DNA of 9,556 nucleotides from an uncultured Nocardioides sp. (GTDB lineage Bacteria; Actinomycetota; Actinomycetes; Propionibacteriales; Nocardioidaceae). The first letter of the stretch is position 1. Every line of letters starts with the position of its first letter. The notes under the pieces were generated by a model that saw nothing but the letters and a program-made list of their open reading frames with translations, was not told the origin of the DNA and ran no database searches. Shown one piece after another: positions 5,971 to 9,556 of the stretch. A program made the position numbers and the translations under genes. The DNA lies in the NCBI RefSeq assembly GCF_946885725.1, contig NZ_CAMPGZ010000162.1, positions 1 through 9,556 of the forward strand, read 5' to 3'.

Positions 5971-5977
5971 GGATGCG

Positions 5978-6661
5978 CTAGCCCTCGCCGCGGAGGTCGT
6001 CGGGGCCCGGCAGCTTCCCGCCGGACTCGGACTGCTGTCGCAGGCCCGCGAGGATGAACGCGATCGCGGCCTCGACCTCCGCGCTGGCCCGTGCGGTGTC
6101 CTCGGCCGACGACACCGCCGAGCCGGCGGCCGACATGGCGCCGAAGAACACCCGGCTGAAAGTTTCGACCATCGACGGCTCGAGGTCGTACGTCGCCAGC
6201 ACCGACGAGACGATGTCCTGGACGATTCCGTAGGTCGACCGCTCCTCCTGCTCGCGGTACTTCTCGTAGCCGAGCACGGCAGGACCCTCCTGGATCACCA
6301 GGCGGCGATACTCCGGCCGCTGCAGCACGTCCAGGAACGCCCGCAGCCCGGTCAGCGCCTTCTCCCACGGGTCCTTGACGTCCTTGATGGCGCGCCGGAT
6401 CGAGCTCGACGCGTCGTCCTCCACCCGCTCGAACACCGCCTCGAACAGTGCCTGCTTGCCGCTGAAGTGGTGGTAGAGCGCACCCTTGGTGACCCGGGCG
6501 CCGGCGACGATCTCGTCCAGGCTGGTCCCGGCGTACCCCCGCTCGGTGAACAGCTCCTGGGCCACGTCGACGAGCGCGCGCTTCGTCGACGCGGAGTACT
6601 CCTGGCGACGGGAGGTGCCGTGCACCGACCTGAGCACGTTCTTGGGCACCTTCTTCGACAT
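5978..6661 (-). CDS. TetR/AcrR family transcriptional regulator
   Basis: A 227-residue protein. After a basic tail (MSKKVPKNVLRSVHGTSRRQ) comes a TetR helix-turn-helix at about 27-72: LVDVAQELFTERGYAGTSLD, then VTKGALYHHFSGKQALFEAV. The rest (about 80-210) is the helical ligand and dimer domain, with no cofactor motif I can name. The ATG at 6661 is preferred over the one at 6673. TATGCT (6674-6669 on the minus strand) is a TANNNT -10 box ending 7 nt before it, which predicts a leaderless transcript, and neither start has a ribosome binding site. A 26-bp palindrome at 6757-6782 in the divergent intergenic region is its likely operator. The target is probably the divergent hypothetical gene, whose start is nearer (about 58 bp, against about 96 bp for the regulator's own start). 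The inducing ligand is unknown. Confidence 0.88.
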   Translation of the reverse strand: MSKKVPKNVLRSVHGTSRRQEYSASTKRALVDVAQELFTERGYAGTSLDEIVAGARVTKGALYHHFSGKQALFEAVFERVEDDASSSIRRAIKDVKDPWEKALTGLRAFLDVLQRPEYRRLVIQEGPAVLGYEKYREQEERSTYGIVQDIVSSVLATYDLEPSMVETFSRVFFGAMSAAGSAVSSAEDTARASAEVEAAIAFILAGLRQQSESGGKLPGPDDLRGEG

Positions 6662-6668
6662 GCGCCGA

Positions 6669-6674
6669 AGCATA
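6669..6674 (-). promoter_or_regulatory. -10 box of the TetR gene (leaderless)
   Basis: TATGCT on the minus strand lies 7 nt before the ATG at 6661. It overlaps the alternative ATG at 6673, which would place that codon inside the promoter and so argues for the shorter start. No -35 match is evident. Confidence 0.45.
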
Positions 6675-6737
6675 GGGGCGCCGCCCGGATCCGGCCGGGC
6701 CGACGCGTGCGCCAGGTCACGCCGGAAGGGCGTTTGC

Positions 6738-6782
6738 ATACTCCCGGTATGTGGGAATACCGTGAGTACGTACCCACGGTAT
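6738..6782. promoter_or_regulatory. 26-bp palindrome plus extra half-site, likely TetR operator
   Basis: ATACCGTGAGTAC (6757-6769) meets GTACCCACGGTAT (6770-6782). The second half is the reverse complement of the first at 12 of 13 positions. Next to it, the minus strand of 6738-6750 reads ATACCGGGAGTAT, an 11-of-13 match to the same half-site, and with the left arm it makes GTAT-N6-ATAC. A long symmetric site between a TetR gene and a divergent gene is the usual operator layout. It lies in the promoter region of the hypothetical gene at 6840. Confidence 0.65.
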
Positions 6783-6825
6783 GTACCCGGCCGGCCCACC
6801 GGTGAGCGCCGGGTACCGACCCCCG

Positions 6826-6833
6826 AAAGGAGG
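6826..6833 (+). promoter_or_regulatory. Strong ribosome binding site fixing the 6840 start
   Basis: AAAGGAGG matches the anti-Shine-Dalgarno sequence and lies 6 nt before GTG 6840. The frame is open much further upstream (to 6486, through the operator and into the antisense of the TetR gene), so this site decides the start. Confidence 0.7.
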
Positions 6834-6839
6834 CATCCA

Positions 6840-7403
6840 GTGACGCGCACCGAACGAGCCGCCTGGGCTGCCCACCACCGTCGCGGGGACGTCCTGCGAG
6901 CGGTCGTCGACCACGCCGACCGCCACCGCGACGGGCGTCTGCCCGACCACGTCCCGGGCGTTTTCGAGACGTTCCGCGACACCACCGACCTCGTCAGCGC
7001 CCTGCAGCTGCGCTGGCACACCCACCTCGCCGGCCGCGTCGAGCGGGCGCTGATGGAGCAGCCCACCGACCTCGAGGCCGCCGTGGTCTCCGCCTGGCGC
7101 GAGACCGCGGACGAGCTGGCCGGCGTCCGGCTGGTCCTGGACCGCGTCGCGGCCGAGCCGCCCAACGACGAGCTGCGCACCGCCCTGCCCCGAGCCGCCG
7201 CCAAGGACCGCGTGCTGCTGGCCGCGATGGCCGGCCTCGCGGCGCCGGACGACCCCGAGGCCGCACGCTTGGGCCGCGCGCTCGAGGAGCTGGCCCGGGC
7301 TGGGTGGCGACCCCACCCTCCGGCTCCTCGCCCCGACGGCAGGCACCGCGGCGGCACGTCGCGCTCGCTGGTCGGGCGGCTGAAGGCGGTCCTCGCCGCC
7401 TGA
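6840..7403 (+). CDS. Hypothetical protein divergent from TetR (187 aa)
   Basis: I do not recognise this family. The protein is soluble, mostly alpha-helical and rich in Ala, Arg, Asp and His. It has no signal peptide, membrane segment or cysteine. The N-terminal part (about 5-105) has regular amphipathic helices (TERAAWAAHHRRGDVLRAVV, RDTTDLVSALQLRWHTHLAG, DLEAAVVSAWRETADELAGV). A second helical part (about 109-156) follows, then a Pro/Arg-rich stretch (156-175) and a short basic helix (RSLVGRLKAVLAA). The start is set by AAAGGAGG. The TetR operator upstream implies expression in response to a small ligand, and the protein may act in the same response. Codon use is normal for the region. A hairpin follows the stop. 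Confidence 0.75.
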   Translation: MTRTERAAWAAHHRRGDVLRAVVDHADRHRDGRLPDHVPGVFETFRDTTDLVSALQLRWHTHLAGRVERALMEQPTDLEAAVVSAWRETADELAGVRLVLDRVAAEPPNDELRTALPRAAAKDRVLLAAMAGLAAPDDPEAARLGRALEELARAGWRPHPPAPRPDGRHRGGTSRSLVGRLKAVLAA

Positions 7404-7409
7404 CCGTGG

Positions 7410-7430
7410 GTCCGGCGGGCGTCGCCGGAC
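7410..7430 (+). terminator. Hairpin after the hypothetical gene
   Basis: GTCCGGC (7410-7416) and GCCGGAC (7424-7430) form a perfect 7-bp stem with a 7-nt loop, beginning 7 nt after the stop. It separates this unit from the malic enzyme gene. No T-run follows. Confidence 0.45.
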
Positions 7431-7481
7431 TGCCAGGCGGACGGCGCCCGGAGAGGCGTCCACCAGCCCGGCCGGACATGA

Positions 7482-7487
7482 AACGAT
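7482..7487 (+). promoter_or_regulatory. Possible -10 of the malic enzyme gene (leaderless)
   Basis: AACGAT has the conserved second-position A and sixth-position T and ends 6 nt before GTG 7494. No ribosome binding site precedes the GTG, so a leaderless message is plausible. The match is weak. Confidence 0.3.
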
Positions 7488-7493
7488 GAGCCT

Positions 7494-8918
7494 GTGGCTT
7501 CCGAACCGAGCATCTCGTACTCCATCACCGTCCGGCTCGAGCTGCCCGCCGGTGGCACGGCCATCAGCGCGCTGACCACGTGCGTCGAGGAGGCCGGTGG
7601 CATCGTCACCGCGCTCGACGTCACCGCGTCCGGCCACGACCGGATCCGCATCGACGTCACCTGCGCCGCGAGCGACACGGACCATGCGGCGGGCATCGTC
7701 GAGGCGTTGCGCGGCCTCGAGGGCGTGGTGGTGCACAAGGTCTCGGACCGGACCTTCCTCATGCACCTCGGCGGCACGATCGAGATGCAGAGCAAGCACC
7801 CGATCCGCAACCGTGACGACCTGTCCATGGTCTACACGCCCGGTGTCGCCCGGGTCTGCGAGGCGATCGCCGCCAACCCCGACGACGCCCGCCGGCTGAC
7901 CGTGAAGCGCAACTCGGTCGCGGTGGTCACCGACGGCTCCGCCGTCCTGGGCCTGGGCAACATCGGGCCGGCGGCGGCGCTGCCGGTGATGGAGGGCAAG
8001 GCCGCCCTGTTCAAGCGGTTCGCCGGCATCGATGCCTGGCCGCTGTGCCTCGACACCCAGGACCCCGACGAGATCGTGCAGATCGTCAAGGCGGTGTCGC
8101 CGGGGTTCGCCGGCATCAACCTCGAGGACATCTCCGCGCCCCGCTGCTTCGAGATCGAGCGCCGGCTGCGCGACGAGCTCGACATCCCCGTCTTCCACGA
8201 CGACCAGCACGGCACCGCCATCGTCGTGCTCGCGGCGCTGCGCAACGCGCTTCGCGTGGTGGAGAAGGACATGTCGCAGGTGCGCGTGGTGATGTCCGGC
8301 GCCGGCGCCGCGGGTACGGCGATCCTCCGCCTGCTGCTGGAGGCCGGGGTCGAGCACGTGGTCGTCGCCGACGTCGAGGGCGTCATCCACCGCGAGCGGC
8401 CCGGCCTGCACGAGTCGCTGCACTGGCTGGCCGACGCCACCAACAAGGCGAACTTCTCCGGGCACCTGACCGAGGCGCTCGAGGGCGCCGACGTGTTCAT
8501 CGGGGTCTCCGCGCCCAACCTGCTGACCGGCGAGGACGTCTCGCGGATGGCGAAGGACTCGATCATCTTCGCGCTGGCCAACCCGGTCCCGGAGATCGAC
8601 CCGGCCGAGGCGCGCAAGCACGCGGCGGTCGTGGCCACCGGCCGCTCCGACTACCCGAACCAGATCAACAACGTGCTCGCGTTCCCGGGCATGTTCCGCG
8701 GGCTGCTCGACGCGTCGGCAACCGCGATCGACGACACCATGCTCGTCGCCGCCGCCGAGGCGATCGCGTCGGCGGTGACCGACGACGAGCTCAACGCGAA
8801 CTACATCATCCCGAGCGTGTTCCACGCGGACGTCCACGGAGCCGTCGCCGCGTCGGTGCGCCATGCCGCCGAGCGCAGCGGCAGCGTCGCCGACGTACCG
8901 ACGGGCGCCCACACGTGA
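7494..8918 (+). CDS. NAD(P)-dependent malic enzyme with N-terminal ACT domain
   Basis: A 474-residue enzyme of the short bacterial malic enzyme class, which oxidatively decarboxylates malate to pyruvate and CO2 in the cytoplasm. The first ~85 residues form an ACT-type regulatory domain (SITVRLELPAGGTAISALTT, then RIRIDVTC), which often binds amino acids or other effectors. The catalytic part starts near 95: Y114 in VYTPGV, the lysine K169 in MEGKAALFK, metal ligands E211-D212 and D237 in FHDDQHGTA. The dinucleotide-binding loop GAGAAG is at 269-274, followed by ALANPVPEI (360-368) and NQINNVLAFPGMFRG. All expected active-site residues are present. NAD versus NADP use cannot be judged with confidence. 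The start is GTG 7494; no in-frame earlier start is credible. Its TGA overlaps the next gene's GTG by four bases. Confidence 0.92.
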   Translation: MASEPSISYSITVRLELPAGGTAISALTTCVEEAGGIVTALDVTASGHDRIRIDVTCAASDTDHAAGIVEALRGLEGVVVHKVSDRTFLMHLGGTIEMQSKHPIRNRDDLSMVYTPGVARVCEAIAANPDDARRLTVKRNSVAVVTDGSAVLGLGNIGPAAALPVMEGKAALFKRFAGIDAWPLCLDTQDPDEIVQIVKAVSPGFAGINLEDISAPRCFEIERRLRDELDIPVFHDDQHGTAIVVLAALRNALRVVEKDMSQVRVVMSGAGAAGTAILRLLLEAGVEHVVVADVEGVIHRERPGLHESLHWLADATNKANFSGHLTEALEGADVFIGVSAPNLLTGEDVSRMAKDSIIFALANPVPEIDPAEARKHAAVVATGRSDYPNQINNVLAFPGMFRGLLDASATAIDDTMLVAAAEAIASAVTDDELNANYIIPSVFHADVHGAVAASVRHAAERSGSVADVPTGAHT

Positions 8919-9508
8919 CCCCGCCGGCCGGCGCGCCCGGGCCGGGCACCGACCTCGCGCCCGGCCGGCTGCTGGTGGCCACCCCGATGCTGGTCGACCC
9001 GAACTTCGACCACACGATCGTGCTGGTGCTCGACGTCGACGAGGACGGCGCGCTCGGCGTCGTGCTCAACCGGCCCTCGCCGGTGCCGGTCCACGAGGTC
9101 CTGCCCGGCTGGGACGAGATCCTCATCCCGCCGCACGTGCTCTTCCAGGGCGGGCCCGTCGGCACCGACTCCGCGCTCGCCGTCGCCGACCTCCGCGACG
9201 GCGCGGACGGCGAGGACCCGGTCGGCTTCCGTCGCCTCTTCGGCGACACCGGCATCGTCGACCTGGACGCCCCGACCGAGATCATGGCGCCGGCCCTCCG
9301 CCGGCTGCGGGTCTTCGCCGGGTACGCCGGCTGGGGCGGCGGGCAGCTCGAGGCGGAGATCGAGGAGGGGTCCTGGTACGTCGTCCCGATGGAGCCCGGG
9401 GACCTGTACGCCACCGACCCCGACCGCCTGTGGTCGCGGGTGCTCCGGAGGCAGCCGGGCGAGCTGGCCTGGGTCTCCACGCGCCCGGTCGACCCGACCC
9501 TCAACTAG
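8915..9508 (+). CDS. YqgE/AlgH family protein
   Basis: A 197-residue protein of the UPF0301 (DUF179) family. Signature blocks are GRLLVATPMLVDPNFDHTIV (17-36), GVVLNRP (48-54), FQGGPV (77-82) and FAGYAGWGGGQLEAEI (134-149). The molecular function is not established; AlgH of Pseudomonas was named from alginate regulation. The GTG at 8915 overlaps the malic enzyme stop in GTGA, which implies translational coupling. The first 15 residues are Pro/Gly-rich and not conserved in character, so a start slightly downstream cannot be excluded. The shared operon links it to the malic enzyme, but the meaning of that link is unknown. Confidence 0.9.
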   Translation: MTPPAGAPGPGTDLAPGRLLVATPMLVDPNFDHTIVLVLDVDEDGALGVVLNRPSPVPVHEVLPGWDEILIPPHVLFQGGPVGTDSALAVADLRDGADGEDPVGFRRLFGDTGIVDLDAPTEIMAPALRRLRVFAGYAGWGGGQLEAEIEEGSWYVVPMEPGDLYATDPDRLWSRVLRRQPGELAWVSTRPVDPTLN

Positions 9509-9556
9509 GGCGTGTCGCGTAAGTCCTGAGGTGCGAGGGCGAGATTGTTGGCTGCA
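9509..9556. other. Window end, no gene seen
   Basis: The 48 bases after the YqgE-type stop carry no start codon with a convincing ribosome binding site and no perfect hairpin. They are less GC-rich toward the end. The piece GGCGTGTCGCGTAAGTCC looks a little like an insertion-sequence end, but no second copy lies in the window. Confidence 0.3.

Noticed and set aside
5966..5982. GCTAG/CTAGC inverted repeat between the two convergent stop codons
   Set aside because: A 5-bp stem built largely from two TAG stop codons is too weak to call a terminator.
6486..6839. Upstream extension of the hypothetical protein's frame
   Set aside because: It overlaps the TetR gene and operator, while AAAGGAGG marks the start at 6840.
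6662..7828. Upstream extension of the TetR frame to 616 codons
   Set aside because: The added part is antisense to two genes, crosses the operator, and is arginine/serine-rich noise. The start at 6661 with its -10 box is better.
6717..8912. A 731-codon minus-strand open frame
   Set aside because: Antisense to the malic enzyme and the hypothetical gene; its translation is rich in R, G, V, D and H with no recognisable domain.

Overview
The window is very GC-rich, high-coding-density DNA. Codon third positions are almost always G or C, several genes start with GTG, and some starts sit 6-7 nt after a TANNNT-like -10 box with no ribosome binding site, as in leaderless mRNAs. The gene set fits an Actinomycetota chromosome, and my best guess is Nocardioides or a close relative. 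That placement rests on sequence style, not on a database search. No tRNA, rRNA, CRISPR array, transposase or phage gene was seen.

Layout. (a) 1-396: the C-terminal end of a helical, TPR-like protein, running in from outside the window and split by an apparent one-base frameshift near base 90. (b) 571-1935: a membrane-anchored PAS-EAL protein, probably a c-di-GMP phosphodiesterase. It converges, through a shared hairpin at 1953-1974, on a tiny minus-strand gene (1991-2128) for a 45-residue secreted peptide ending in His-Trp-Cys-Cys. (c) 2413-2679: a GlsB/YeaQ/YmgE-type small stress membrane protein, followed by a very strong 14-bp-stem terminator. (d) 2867-3478: a SWEET-like protein with two PQ-loop repeats; 3520-3933: a HIT-family hydrolase from an apparently leaderless promoter; 4051-4815: a FabG-like short-chain dehydrogenase; 4924-5970: a DUF3048 lipoprotein. 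Each of these seems to have its own promoter or terminator. (e) 5978-6661 (minus): a TetR-family regulator, divergent from an unrecognised 187-residue helical protein (6840-7403). Between them lies a 26-bp near-perfect palindrome, the likely TetR operator. (f) 7494-8918 and 8915-9508: an ACT-domain malic enzyme translationally coupled to a YqgE/AlgH-family protein. The last 48 bases hold no recognisable gene.

How the parts relate. Most genes are single-gene transcription units with housekeeping or envelope roles. Two local control circuits can be read from the DNA. The first is the TetR/palindrome/hypothetical-protein unit. The second is a GTCAA direct repeat with 10-bp periodicity, found both upstream of the EAL gene and in the intergenic region between the secreted peptide and the GlsB-type gene (13 of 15 bases shared). 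This suggests that one response regulator controls c-di-GMP turnover, the peptide and/or the stress protein. The least described item is the small secreted WCC peptide and its setting.
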